Origin: RPQJ01 sp963706535
Lineage (GTDB): Bacteria > Pseudomonadota > Gammaproteobacteria > Steroidobacterales > Steroidobacteraceae
Direction: 5' to 3'
Length of the DNA stretch: 64,000 nucleotides
Assembly (NCBI GenBank): GCA_963706535.1
Contig: CAVPMU010000011.1
Location: forward strand, 1-64,000
Notes under the pieces: generated by a model
Told to the model about the DNA's origin: nothing
The model's input: the letters and a program-made list of their open reading frames with translations, nothing else
Databases searched by the model: none
In this document: one piece after another, positions 16,824 to 25,875 of the stretch
Position numbering within the stretch: position 1 is the first letter of the stretch
Layout of the letters: each line of letters opens with the position of its first letter
Program-made: the position numbers and the translations under genes

Positions 16824-17905
16824 TCCGGCACCGCCACCGGGAACTTCTCCGCCAGGCCGAGGCTCGCGATGATGTGGTCGCCGAGCGCGGCGCCGTTCGC
16901 CATCGCGTTGCAGGCCCGCACGCCCATCTGGTCCTCGATGATGTTCACGCCCACGGCGTTGTCCGTCGCCGGGCCGGTCACCGCGCAGGGCTCGATGCCG
17001 AAGCGCTCGCGGAGCAGCTTCACGCCGCCCCAGGCCGCGACCGGGTCGTTGGCGGAGAGCACCACGGCCGTCAGTTCCCTGGCTATGTCCTCGGCCGCGA
17101 GGATCGCCTCGACGCCGTAGGCGCCGAGGATGCCGTCGCCGAGCTCGAACACCACGACGTCTGGACGGCCCTGCGTCATCTCGGTGAGCATGGTGCGCGT
17201 GAGCGCGGGGCCCGACGCGGCCGTCGTCGTCACGATGCCGAGGTCGGTGAAGATCATGCTGCGCCGCGCACCGGAGTCCTCCATGGCGAGGATGTCACGC
17301 CTGAGCGACACGCCCGTGGCCTTGAAAGCGTGGACCGCGAGGCCGCGATGACGCATGCGGCTCACGATGGCGCAGGCTGCGGCGGTCTTGCCGGCCTCCA
17401 TGCAGGTGCCGGCGAGCGCGACCACGGGCACGCCGTGCGTGTCGAGTGGTGCGGCGTGGTCCAGCTTGCGGTGGCCGACCCTGGCGGGTACGCCGATGCG
17501 CTCGCCGAGGAACGGGAACTGCAGCACGCAGCCGAGCACGCGGCAGTCGAACGGCTTGCCTTTGTCGGGATTCGCCGAGTCGCAGATGCCGAGCACGCCG
17601 CCGATGTTGAGCACCTGCAGGATGTCGCCGGCCGCGACCTTCTCCGGGATGTGGCCCGAGTAGCCGAACAGCGCCTGGCGGTGCCCGAGCGCGCCCACGA
17701 TCACGTCGCCGCGCGAGACCTTGGCCATGCGGCCGCTGGTGAGCTCGAGCGTGTTGTAGGTGGACTTGTTGTTCAGGATCTCGACCACCAGCACCACGCC
17801 CTCCTCGCAGGGGAGGTCGGTGGTGGCGATGCGGATCTCGTGGCTCAGGCCGCAGGCCTGAGCGATCGAGGCGATCTTGTCGACGACGACGGTCTTCATC
17901 TGCAT
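16820..17905 (-). CDS. P-loop protein of the arg operon, DUF1611-like
   Basis: A 361-residue protein I cannot name securely. An N-terminal domain of about 150 residues precedes a Walker A-like VVALAGTCMEAGKTAAACAI. KATGVSLRRDILAMEDSGA and VVVFELGDGILGAYG follow, with an NDPVAAWGG stretch. The layout recalls DUF1611 proteins, one branch of which is reported to N-acetylate D-glutamate, and dethiobiotin/cobyrinate-synthase-like P-loop enzymes. Position is telling: it overlaps argC by 4 bases and follows argG, so it belongs to the arginine operon. A role in supplying or deacetylating an acetylated intermediate is an inference, not shown by the sequence. Confidence 0.6.
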   Translation of the reverse strand: MQMKTVVVDKIASIAQACGLSHEIRIATTDLPCEEGVVLVVEILNNKSTYNTLELTSGRMAKVSRGDVIVGALGHRQALFGYSGHIPEKVAAGDILQVLNIGGVLGICDSANPDKGKPFDCRVLGCVLQFPFLGERIGVPARVGHRKLDHAAPLDTHGVPVVALAGTCMEAGKTAAACAIVSRMRHRGLAVHAFKATGVSLRRDILAMEDSGARRSMIFTDLGIVTTTAASGPALTRTMLTEMTQGRPDVVVFELGDGILGAYGVEAILAAEDIARELTAVVLSANDPVAAWGGVKLLRERFGIEPCAVTGPATDNAVGVNIIEDQMGVRACNAMANGAALGDHIIASLGLAEKFPVAVPE

Positions 17906-17922
17906 TGCGGATTCCCTGGACG

Positions 17923-19140
17923 CTACTGGCGGCCGGCGCGCGTGTAGAAGATGCCGGGCAGAGCGAGCATCTTAGAGAAGCCGTGCGCCTCGGCCGCGGT
18001 CCACTCGCCCGCGGACTCGCCGTAGGCCCCCTTCGAAGCCTTCATCAGCGAGTACGGCGAGGAGACGCCCTCGACGAACACCACGCCCGGGCGGAACAGC
18101 AGGTTCACCTCGCCCGTCACGCGTTGCTGCGAGGAGACGAAGAACGCCTCCATGTCGCGGCACACCGGGTCGAGGTGCTGGCCCTCGTGCACGAGGTCGC
18201 CGTAGGGCGAGGCGAGCGAATCCTTCACGCGCGCCTGCCGTGCGGACAGCACGAGCTTCTCGAGCTCGCGGTGCGCATCGAGCAGCACTTCCGCCGCGGG
18301 CGCTTCGAACGCGACGCGGCCCTTGAAGCCGATGATGGTGTCGCCGAGGTGGATGCCGCGGCCGACGCCGAACTTCGCGCCCAGCACCTCGGCCTGCTCG
18401 ATCAGGCCCACCGGGTCCATCGCCTTGCCATCGAGCGAGCAGGGGATGCCCTGCTCGAAGCCGACGACGTGTCGCTCGGGCTCCCGCGGGTTCGTGAACG
18501 CGTCGCGCGTCAGCACCCAGGCGAAATCGGGAATGCTCTCGTTCGAGGTCAGCGTCTCCTTGCCGCCGATGGTCGTACCCCAGAGTCCCCGGTTGACCGA
18601 GTAGGCGGCACCGAACGGCGGCACCGGCAGTCCACGCGACTCGAGGTAGGCGAGCTGGTCGGGGCGCTTGAAGGCGCGGTCGCGCACCGGGGCGAGGATC
18701 TCGATCTCCGGCGCGAGCGTGCGCAGGGCGACCTCGAAGCGCACCTGGTCGTTGCCCGCGGCGGTCGAGCCGTGCGCCACGACGTTGGTGCCGACCTGGC
18801 GTGCGAACTGCGCGACCGTCTGCGCCTGGATGACCCGCTCGGCGCCGACGCACAGCGGGTAGAGGTTGCCGCGTCGCACGTTGCCCATGATCAGGTACTT
18901 GATCACCTGCTCGAAGTACGCCGCGCGCGCATCGACGAGGTGGTGCTCGACGGCCCCGAGCGCCTGTGAGCGCTGCTCGAGCACCTTCGCGGCCTCGGCG
19001 TCGATGCCGCCGGTGTTGACCGTCAGCGTGACGATCGGCCGGCCGTAGGTCTCGGCGAGCCAGGGCACGCAGAACGAGGTGTCGAGTCCGCCGGAAAAAG
19101 CGAGCAGGATGGGCTTGGCGCCCGCGGTGGTCTGGGTCAT
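17923..19140 (-). CDS. argG: Argininosuccinate synthase
   Basis: ATP-dependent condensation of citrulline and aspartate. The N-terminal PP-loop ILLAFSGGLDTSFCVPWLAE is clear, along with HGSTAAGNDQVRFE and SVNRGLWG. The protein has 405 residues from ATG at 19140; the longer upstream open frame is read-through of argR sequence. It begins 7 bases after argR, so the repressor is the promoter-proximal gene of the operon. Confidence 0.95.
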   Translation of the reverse strand: MTQTTAGAKPILLAFSGGLDTSFCVPWLAETYGRPIVTLTVNTGGIDAEAAKVLEQRSQALGAVEHHLVDARAAYFEQVIKYLIMGNVRRGNLYPLCVGAERVIQAQTVAQFARQVGTNVVAHGSTAAGNDQVRFEVALRTLAPEIEILAPVRDRAFKRPDQLAYLESRGLPVPPFGAAYSVNRGLWGTTIGGKETLTSNESIPDFAWVLTRDAFTNPREPERHVVGFEQGIPCSLDGKAMDPVGLIEQAEVLGAKFGVGRGIHLGDTIIGFKGRVAFEAPAAEVLLDAHRELEKLVLSARQARVKDSLASPYGDLVHEGQHLDPVCRDMEAFFVSSQQRVTGEVNLLFRPGVVFVEGVSSPYSLMKASKGAYGESAGEWTAAEAHGFSKMLALPGIFYTRAGRQ

Positions 19141-19147
19141 GGGAGTC

Positions 19148-19603
19148 TCAGCGTCCGAAGGTGGAACGGAGGCGATCGTGCAGCCGTCGCTGCGAGCGGG
19201 CGCCGTCCGTCGCGATGAAGATGGTGTCGTCCCCGGCGATCGTGCCGACGATCTCCGGCCAGTGGGCCTTGTCGATGGCGAGTGCGACGCTCTGCGCGGC
19301 ACCGGTGGTGGTGCGGATCACGGTGAGGCTGGGTCCAGCCGCCCGGTAGCCCTTGAGGAAGGCCTGCACGTCCTCGAAGTGGCTCGGGGTGAGCGCGTCT
19401 TCCTCGGCGGGCAGCAGGTAGCGGTCGGCGCCCTTCACCACGCCGAGCTCGCGCAGGTCGCGGCTGACGCTCGACTGCGTGGCCTCGAAGCCCTCTGCGC
19501 GCAGCAGCTCGACCAGCTCGGCCTGGCGGCCGACGGCACCCTGCCGCAGGATGCGGGCAATCGCGTCCCGGCGGTGGATCTGGGCGTGGGCGTCGGTGGC
19601 CAA
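19148..19603 (-). CDS. argR: Arginine repressor
   Basis: A 151-residue hexameric repressor. The N-terminal winged helix contains the family's recognition sequence TQSSVSRDLRELGVVK. The C-terminal arginine-binding domain includes SVALAIDKAHWPEIVGTIAGDDT. It heads the leftward operon and is preceded by a perfect palindrome, so it is probably autoregulated together with the biosynthetic genes it controls. Confidence 0.95.
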   Translation of the reverse strand: MATDAHAQIHRRDAIARILRQGAVGRQAELVELLRAEGFEATQSSVSRDLRELGVVKGADRYLLPAEEDALTPSHFEDVQAFLKGYRAAGPSLTVIRTTTGAAQSVALAIDKAHWPEIVGTIAGDDTIFIATDGARSQRRLHDRLRSTFGR

Positions 19604-19642
19604 GGGTCGCTGTCCGGTGCGGATGAATAAAAACTGCGTTAA

Positions 19643-19660
19643 TGTGCATAATTATGCACA
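19643..19660. promoter_or_regulatory. Putative ArgR operator
   Basis: A perfect 18-bp palindrome, TGTGCATAATTATGCACA, 39 bases upstream of argR. It has the size and AT-rich centre of ARG boxes. A TTGACA hexamer on the minus strand (19664-19669) abuts it, so the operator would cover the spacer of the argR promoter. It also lies 35 bases before the rightward Nudix gene. Confidence 0.75.
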
Positions 19661-19694
19661 CGCTGTCAAGCCGGTGCGCTAGAGTGGGCCGGCC

Positions 19695-20315
19695 ATGAGC
19701 GACCGCCGCCTCGAACTCGCCCGCCGCCTCCACGCCCTGGCCCGCACCGGGCTGCACTTCTGCGCCAACGAATACGACCGCGAACGCTACGAGGAGATCG
19801 AGCGCATCGCGGCGGAGCTGCTCGCGGGTGCATCCACCGGTGCACCGCTCGAGGAACTGCTCGACGCATGGCGGCAGGAGGGCGGCTACGTCACGCCGAA
19901 GGTGGAAGTGCGCGGCGCCGTCTTCCGCGACGATCGTGTGCTGCTGGTGCGCGAGCGTGCCGACGGCCTGTGGACCCTGCCCGGCGGCTGGGCCGACGTG
20001 AACGAGTCGCCGGCGCAGGCCGTCGAGAAGGAAATCGAGCAGGAATCAGGACTGCGCACCCGCGCGGTCAAGCTGGCGGCGCTTTACGACCGCAGCCGGC
20101 ACGGCCACGGCCCGACCCTGTTCCACGGCTGGAAGGCCTTCTTTCTCTGCGAGGAGCAGGGCGGCGAACTGCGCGGCAGCTACGAGACCGACGCGGTCGA
20201 GTTCTTCGCGCTCGACGCGCTGCCGCCGATGTCGCTCGGCCGCAGCACGCCGCGGCAGGTCGAGCGCATGGCCGAGCACTGGCGCCACCGCGCCCTGCCC
20301 GCCGACTTCGACTAG
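19695..20315 (+). CDS. Nudix hydrolase with N-terminal extension
   Basis: A 206-residue protein in which a helical N-terminal segment (residues 1-65, the NUDIX_N type) precedes a Nudix domain. The box reads GWADVNESPAQAVEKEIEQESGL, with K for the usual R and Q for one catalytic-cluster Glu. Such proteins hydrolyse nucleoside-diphosphate derivatives, often ADP-ribose or related compounds; the substrate is unknown here. It is divergent from argR and shares the palindrome region. Its stop overlaps the tamB stop in the tetranucleotide CTAG. Confidence 0.85.
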   Translation: MSDRRLELARRLHALARTGLHFCANEYDRERYEEIERIAAELLAGASTGAPLEELLDAWRQEGGYVTPKVEVRGAVFRDDRVLLVRERADGLWTLPGGWADVNESPAQAVEKEIEQESGLRTRAVKLAALYDRSRHGHGPTLFHGWKAFFLCEEQGGELRGSYETDAVEFFALDALPPMSLGRSTPRQVERMAEHWRHRALPADFD

Positions 20316-23300
20316 CGCTCGATCCGGTACTCGAAGTCCGCGCTCTGCTCGAGGCCGCCCTCGGCCTTGATCGACCACCGCTTGTTGAGCGTGTAGCGCA
20401 GCTTGATGGTGTTGATGGCTTCCGCGATCGAGATGCCGTAGCTCACGAACAGCCGCGGCGACAGGGCCTTGCCGAGCACCACCGAGGTGTCGTCCTCGCC
20501 GGTGCGCTCGACCGAGACCTCGTCGAGGCCGAGCCGCGTGCCGATGCTGCCGAGCAGCAGGCCGCCGCCGCTCAACGCGAGGTCTTCCGCCGCGCGGTCG
20601 ACGCTCGCCGCCTCGCCCGACTGCAGCGTGTTGAGCGAGCGCCCGGTGATCAGGTAGGAGAGCGCCTCGTTGTTGCTCATCGCCGGGTCGGAGGTCAGCG
20701 TGATGAACGGCGCGTCGAGGCGTCCCCGAACGTTGACCGAGACCGTGATGTCCTCGTTCTTGATCTCGCGCTCGGCCACGAGGTCGACCGTGGGCTCGGT
20801 GAGCGGCGTGTCGTCGTAGCGCAGCACACCGCGCGTGATCTTGACGAACTGGCCGAACGCCTTGTACTCGCCCTCCACGACGCGGATCGCGCCGTTGCCG
20901 CGTGCGACGTCGCCCGGTCGCGTGGTCACGGTCACTTCCCCGCCGAGCAGCGCCTTCAATCCCTGGCTGTCGACCCGGACGTTGTCGCCGAGCGCCATGC
21001 GCACGCGGCTGCGCACGCGCTCGAGGGTGGACGGGCCGGTGTCCTCCGTGTCGATCCCGACCACGCGTTCGTCCGGCGAGGTGCTGACCGAGGTGCTCAA
21101 GTCCTTGGGCGCGATGCGGGCCATGGGGATCAGCACTTCGCCGGTCACGTCGAAGCCGGACGCGTCGGCCTGCACCGTCACGTCCGGCGAGGCGAGCACG
21201 CGGTACTCGGGCGTGTCCGCGACCAGCAGGTCCTCGCCCTTCAACTGCATGTTCCCGGTCATCACGCCCTCGGGCCAGCGGAAACGGCCCTGCAGCGTGA
21301 CCGGTCCCTTGTTGGTGCCGGCCCGCCCGCCGAAGTCGAGCTCGTCGCCGACGAATTTCCCGTCGAGCGTCACGTCGAGCAGCACGAGGTTGGTGCGATA
21401 GAGGTCGAAGCGGCCGTCCTTGAGGTGGAACTCGCCGTCGAACTGCGGCGCGCCGACCCGCCCACCGATGTTCACCGCGGCGTCGAGGCGACCCTCGGAG
21501 CGGTCGATCTCGGGCACGATCAGCGGCAATGCGGAGAGCACGGCGGACTCGGCCACCAGTTGCCCGCTCATGGGGTGGTCCGCCATGGCCTGGCCGCGCT
21601 TGCGCACGATCGTCGCGTGGCCGCTCACCCGCGTACTCTCCGCCATCTGCAGCTCGGTCGTGACGCGGATGGCGTCGACCTGCGCAAACAGGTCGAGCTG
21701 TCCGCGGCCGAGGTCGAAGCGCTGCGTGCGGAACTTGTTGCGCGGGATGTCGACCGTGGGGCTGTCGAGCAGCAGCGTGGTGCCTCCGATCCAGTCCTTG
21801 CCCGGCTCCTGCTGCGCCCAGCCGCTCGCCTGCAGCTTGCCGTCGAACTCGCGGCGCCCGAGCAGCGAGGTGAGCAGGCGCTTCAACGGCCAGTCCTGCG
21901 CACTGTAGATCACGCGCCAGGACCGCGGTGCGTCGTGCCACTCGCCCTCGGCGCACAGGCGCGCCTCGCCGGTCTCGAGGCACAGCGGCGCGGATTTCAC
22001 CAGGGCCGGCCCGAGATCGATGGCGACGGGCTGGATCAGCTGCGCACTGCCGTCGGGGAACAGCATGGTGGCGCTCGCGAGGCTGCCGGACCAGGAGCGG
22101 CCCCGCAGGTTCGCGCCTCCGCCGGCCGACAGCGCCGCCTCGAACCCGGGGAAGCGACGTTGCTCGTGCGGTGGCACCGAGATCTCGATCGTGATGTCGT
22201 GCTCGGCGACACGGCCGTTCGCGCGCACCCGGACCGTTTCGACCGGCAGGCCGCCGGTGCCGATCTCCGTCGCGCGTAGGTCGATGCGCGAGTCCTGGCG
22301 GTCGGAGAAGTCGACGTCCACCGTGGCATCGGACGATTCGACCGTCCACGCGCCGTAGCGCAGGTCGCGGACGCGGGCGTCCGCCACGACGTGCAGGCGA
22401 TCCTGCGGGCCGCGCGCCACGCCGGACGAAACGAATTCGCCCGCCATGCCGGGACTCACCACCGCAAGCGAGCGGATATCCGCGTTCCACTGCAGGTCGA
22501 CCGTGGGACCCCAGAGGCCGTCGATGTCCACGTGCGACGGGCCGTTGGCGACCCGCACCTGCTCGAGCGCATAGGTCCCGTCCCGATGCGAGACCTCGCC
22601 CTTGCCGGTGAGGGTCCGTCCGAGCAGCGTCCCGGACAGCGAGTCCACGCGCGCAGTCCAGGGTGCGTCGGCGGCAAATCCCCGGCCCGCGATGGTGCCC
22701 GTCACGTTGATGCGACCGCTCAGGTCGGGACGCAATGCGGCGACGTCGAGCGCCGTGCCGTCGAATGCGGCACGCCAGGCTTGCCCGTCGGTCCAGGAGA
22801 GTCGCCCCGAGCCCGCGAGCCGCCCGCGCAGCACGAACGCGTCGATGCGGTCGAGCAGCAACTGTGTCCGGTCGAACGAGCCGCGTGCCGTGAAGTCGGA
22901 CTCCGGCAGCTGCGGGCCGCGAGCCAGGGCCTTCACCTCGAACGCATAGGGCAGCGGACCCGTGAGCTCGAATACGCCGAGCGAACTCTCGACGACCGGC
23001 TCCGCGGCGATGGGCCAGCGCAGCGCGGTCCACTCGCCCTGCAGGTCGAGCACCGGCGCCTCGCCCTCGACGCGCACGGCGCCGGCGAGGCTCACCGCCA
23101 TCTCCGAGCGCGGCAGCCACGCCCGCAACGAATCGATATCGAACTGCCTGCCTGAGCGGCGCGCCGCGCCCTGGATGCGCAGCGGCTCGTCGCCGAAGGC
23201 GGGCGAGGTGAACGTGCCGTCGATGCCGATGGCTGCGAGGCCCGCGTCGAGCGCGACCGAGCCCGTCAGGCGCGGCAGGCGTCCGGCGGGAATCCACGGC

Positions 23301-24079
23301 GAGCCGTCGAAATCCGCCGCGCGCACCGTGCCGACGAGGTGCGCCGCCCCGGTGAGCGTGAGCGCGGTACCGGAGAACGACAGCCGGGCCGGCTCCGTGA
23401 TCGCGAGTTCCGCCGCGAGGCGATCGAGGTTGCCGCGCGCCTGCGCTTCGAAGCGGTAGTCGCGCTCGTCAGGCAGGCGCCAGTGCCCGCTTGCCGCGAC
23501 GCGCAGGCCGAGCGGCGTGGTGGCCCGCAAGGCCAGCTCGCCCGCGAGGCTGCCGGCCGGGTCCTCGAGCGCGACCGTGTCCATGTCGACACGCCAGCGG
23601 GTCATGCGCAGGTCGCCACGCAGCGAGGCCACTCGCAGGACCTGTCCGTTCGCGAGCGTCACCGCCACGTCTCGCACCGCGAGACCCGGCGCAGCGATGC
23701 GCAGGAAGCGCGGCAGGAAGCGAGGCTCGGTCGGCGGCTTGTCCGCGGTCTTCTTCAGCAGCACGTCGAGTCCGTCGACCTCGAGCGTCTCGAGGGTGAC
23801 GAGGCCGCTGAACAGGCCGCCGAGCGTCGGATCCACCCGCACGCCACGCGCCTCGATGCGCACTGCCTCGTGATCGATGACGAGCCGCTCGGCCGAGAGC
23901 GGCCCCGCCAGCACGCCGCGTGCGCCTTCGACCTCGATCCGCAAGCCATCGAGCTCCTGCAGGCGTTCGAGCAGCGCCTGCAGTCCCTGCTCGCTGAAGA
24001 GGAGTCTATGCGTGAGCACGCCGCCCGCGAGCAGGGCCAGGAGCAGCATCACCGGCACGACGAGCCTGCGCCACCGCAT
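20312..24079 (-). CDS. tamB: Translocation and assembly module inner-membrane component TamB
   Basis: A 1255-residue AsmA/TamB-family protein. It has a single N-terminal membrane anchor (LVVPVMLLLALLAGGVLT), a very long repetitive beta-rich periplasmic body, and the conserved C-terminal DUF490 region. That region contains VVEGEYKAFGQFVKITRGVL, LSYLITGRSL and YGISIAEAINTIKLRYTLN. TamB spans the periplasm and acts with TamA in lipid transport or outer-membrane protein assembly. The start ATG shares one base with the tamA stop (TGATG), giving tight coupling. Confidence 0.95.
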   Translation of the reverse strand: MRWRRLVVPVMLLLALLAGGVLTHRLLFSEQGLQALLERLQELDGLRIEVEGARGVLAGPLSAERLVIDHEAVRIEARGVRVDPTLGGLFSGLVTLETLEVDGLDVLLKKTADKPPTEPRFLPRFLRIAAPGLAVRDVAVTLANGQVLRVASLRGDLRMTRWRVDMDTVALEDPAGSLAGELALRATTPLGLRVAASGHWRLPDERDYRFEAQARGNLDRLAAELAITEPARLSFSGTALTLTGAAHLVGTVRAADFDGSPWIPAGRLPRLTGSVALDAGLAAIGIDGTFTSPAFGDEPLRIQGAARRSGRQFDIDSLRAWLPRSEMAVSLAGAVRVEGEAPVLDLQGEWTALRWPIAAEPVVESSLGVFELTGPLPYAFEVKALARGPQLPESDFTARGSFDRTQLLLDRIDAFVLRGRLAGSGRLSWTDGQAWRAAFDGTALDVAALRPDLSGRINVTGTIAGRGFAADAPWTARVDSLSGTLLGRTLTGKGEVSHRDGTYALEQVRVANGPSHVDIDGLWGPTVDLQWNADIRSLAVVSPGMAGEFVSSGVARGPQDRLHVVADARVRDLRYGAWTVESSDATVDVDFSDRQDSRIDLRATEIGTGGLPVETVRVRANGRVAEHDITIEISVPPHEQRRFPGFEAALSAGGGANLRGRSWSGSLASATMLFPDGSAQLIQPVAIDLGPALVKSAPLCLETGEARLCAEGEWHDAPRSWRVIYSAQDWPLKRLLTSLLGRREFDGKLQASGWAQQEPGKDWIGGTTLLLDSPTVDIPRNKFRTQRFDLGRGQLDLFAQVDAIRVTTELQMAESTRVSGHATIVRKRGQAMADHPMSGQLVAESAVLSALPLIVPEIDRSEGRLDAAVNIGGRVGAPQFDGEFHLKDGRFDLYRTNLVLLDVTLDGKFVGDELDFGGRAGTNKGPVTLQGRFRWPEGVMTGNMQLKGEDLLVADTPEYRVLASPDVTVQADASGFDVTGEVLIPMARIAPKDLSTSVSTSPDERVVGIDTEDTGPSTLERVRSRVRMALGDNVRVDSQGLKALLGGEVTVTTRPGDVARGNGAIRVVEGEYKAFGQFVKITRGVLRYDDTPLTEPTVDLVAEREIKNEDITVSVNVRGRLDAPFITLTSDPAMSNNEALSYLITGRSLNTLQSGEAASVDRAAEDLALSGGGLLLGSIGTRLGLDEVSVERTGEDDTSVVLGKALSPRLFVSYGISIAEAINTIKLRYTLNKRWSIKAEGGLEQSADFEYRIER

Positions 24080-25875
24080 CACAGCACCTGCGTGATGTTG
24101 AGGTGGAAGCGCGGCTTCTTGCCGGACTCCGACAGCGCCTGCGCGACGTCGAGGCCGATCAGCAGCATCGGCAGCTTCCAGCGCACGCCGACGCCGACCG
24201 AGTACTCGAGCGGCGTGTCCCAGTCGGTGAAGGCATTGCCGGTGTCGAAGAAGATCGCGCCGCGGAAGTCGCGCGGCAGGTCGCGCTCGAGCTCTACGCT
24301 GCCGACGATCTTGTGCTCGCCGCCCACGCCCTTGCGGGTGGCTGGTTCGATGCGCGGCTCGGGGTCGACCGGGCTCAGCTCGTCGAGGGCGAAGCCGCGC
24401 ACGCTGCGGTCGCCGCCCGCGAAGAAGCGCTGCGAGGCCGGCAACTCGGAGAAATCGCTCACCCAGCTGGTGCCGAACTCGCCGCGCAGCCGCAGGTGCC
24501 ACGGGCCGGTGATCGACCAGACCTTCTCGGCGCGGGTGTAGAAGCGCAGGTAGGAGGCGTCGGAGCCGAGCGACTGCGGGCTGCCGGTGAGCTCGAGGTA
24601 GTACGCGGCGTCGCGCACCCAGCCGATCAGGAAGTTCGGCGGCAGGCTCGCGTAGCTGATTCCCGGGATGAACAGCAGCGCGTCGGATTCCGTCCCGTCC
24701 GGAAAGCCGGTCTTTTCCTGGTTCAGCTTGAGGAACAGCACGCGCTGCCAGAGCCCGAACACCTGGGTCAAGCCGGCCATGAGCTCGATGCGCGAGCTCT
24801 CGAGGTCGCCGATGTCCTCGTTCACGTATCCGGTGGAGAACTCGAGCTTCTCGAGCGTGGGGTCGCCGATCGGGATGACGTAGCGCGCCACGGCTTCCTG
24901 CAGCACCTGGGACAGCGTGGTCTCGACGCGCCAGCGGTGGCCGTGCGTGTTGACGAGCCGGTTGTCCCAGCTGAACTGGCCGCGGAACCCGGTGTCGGTG
25001 CCGTAGCCCACGCTCACGCCGTAGCGATTGCGCTTGATGCGCTCGCCGCGGATGGTCACCGGGACGGTCAGGGCCTGCGGATCGCGCTCGCCCGGCGATA
25101 CGGTCACCTTGGCGAAGTAGTTGCTGTCCTCGAGCGCGTACTGCGTGCTGCGGATGCGCTCCGCCGAGTAGGGCTGGCCCTGGGCGAAGCGCACGAAGCC
25201 CTGCAGCAACTGCGGGTCGATGGCCTCCTGCTCGATGCGGACCTCGCCGAACTCGTAGCGACTGCCGGTGTCGAGCTCGATGCGTGCATCGGCGCGCACG
25301 TTGGCCGGGTCCACCTCGAGTTCGTGCCGGGTCAGCCGGGCGTCGAGGAAGCCGAGTTCGAGCGCCGTGCGCAACAGCTCCGCCTTGAGCCTCTCGTAGG
25401 ACTGGTGGTCGAGGCGCGTGCCCGGCTGCAGGGTGCTGCGGGCCGCAATCCCGGTCATCGCAGGCAGGCCGGCGCCTTCGCCAGAGAGGCGCACCTCGAC
25501 GTCGCGCATCAGCACGGGCGCGCCGGTCACGATCTTCAGTCGCACGACCCAGTTCTCGTCGTCGCGGCTGGTGCGGCTGCGCACGATCGGCTCGTAGTAT
25601 CCGAAGGGCCTGAGCGCATCCGCCACCTCGTCCACGGCGCGGTCGGCGAGGCGCCTGACCTGCGGGTCGGTCAGGTCCTCGCGCTGCGTGTAACGGCTCA
25701 GCGTCAGGTAGCTGCGCACGTTGGCGGCCATGATGCTGTCCACGCCGTCGATCTCGATGCGGATGCGGTCGGTCGCGGCGACCGAAGGTGCGACGGCGAC
25801 GAGCAGCAATACTGTCGCGACGATGCCTCGTCGCAACCATCGCGCGGCCCGGCGTGCGTGCGGAGGAGATTTCAT
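24079..25875 (-). CDS. tamA: Outer-membrane component TamA, Omp85 family
   Basis: 598 residues with a signal peptide (WLRRGIVATVLLLVAVAPSVAA), about three POTRA domains to residue 260, and a C-terminal Omp85 beta-barrel. The barrel contains the lid-lock motif RFFAGGDRSVRGF and ends in an aromatic-poor final strand. It forms the outer-membrane half of the TAM complex. It overlaps the upstream NRDE gene by 4 bases and tamB by 1, making a three-gene transcription unit. Confidence 0.95.
   Translation of the reverse strand: MKSPPHARRAARWLRRGIVATVLLLVAVAPSVAATDRIRIEIDGVDSIMAANVRSYLTLSRYTQREDLTDPQVRRLADRAVDEVADALRPFGYYEPIVRSRTSRDDENWVVRLKIVTGAPVLMRDVEVRLSGEGAGLPAMTGIAARSTLQPGTRLDHQSYERLKAELLRTALELGFLDARLTRHELEVDPANVRADARIELDTGSRYEFGEVRIEQEAIDPQLLQGFVRFAQGQPYSAERIRSTQYALEDSNYFAKVTVSPGERDPQALTVPVTIRGERIKRNRYGVSVGYGTDTGFRGQFSWDNRLVNTHGHRWRVETTLSQVLQEAVARYVIPIGDPTLEKLEFSTGYVNEDIGDLESSRIELMAGLTQVFGLWQRVLFLKLNQEKTGFPDGTESDALLFIPGISYASLPPNFLIGWVRDAAYYLELTGSPQSLGSDASYLRFYTRAEKVWSITGPWHLRLRGEFGTSWVSDFSELPASQRFFAGGDRSVRGFALDELSPVDPEPRIEPATRKGVGGEHKIVGSVELERDLPRDFRGAIFFDTGNAFTDWDTPLEYSVGVGVRWKLPMLLIGLDVAQALSESGKKPRFHLNITQVL

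Noticed and set aside
19868..22279. A rightward open frame of 803 codons across tamB
   Set aside because: It is antisense to a well-supported TamB protein and rich in His, Arg and Ala without any domain. High GC makes long antisense frames common here.
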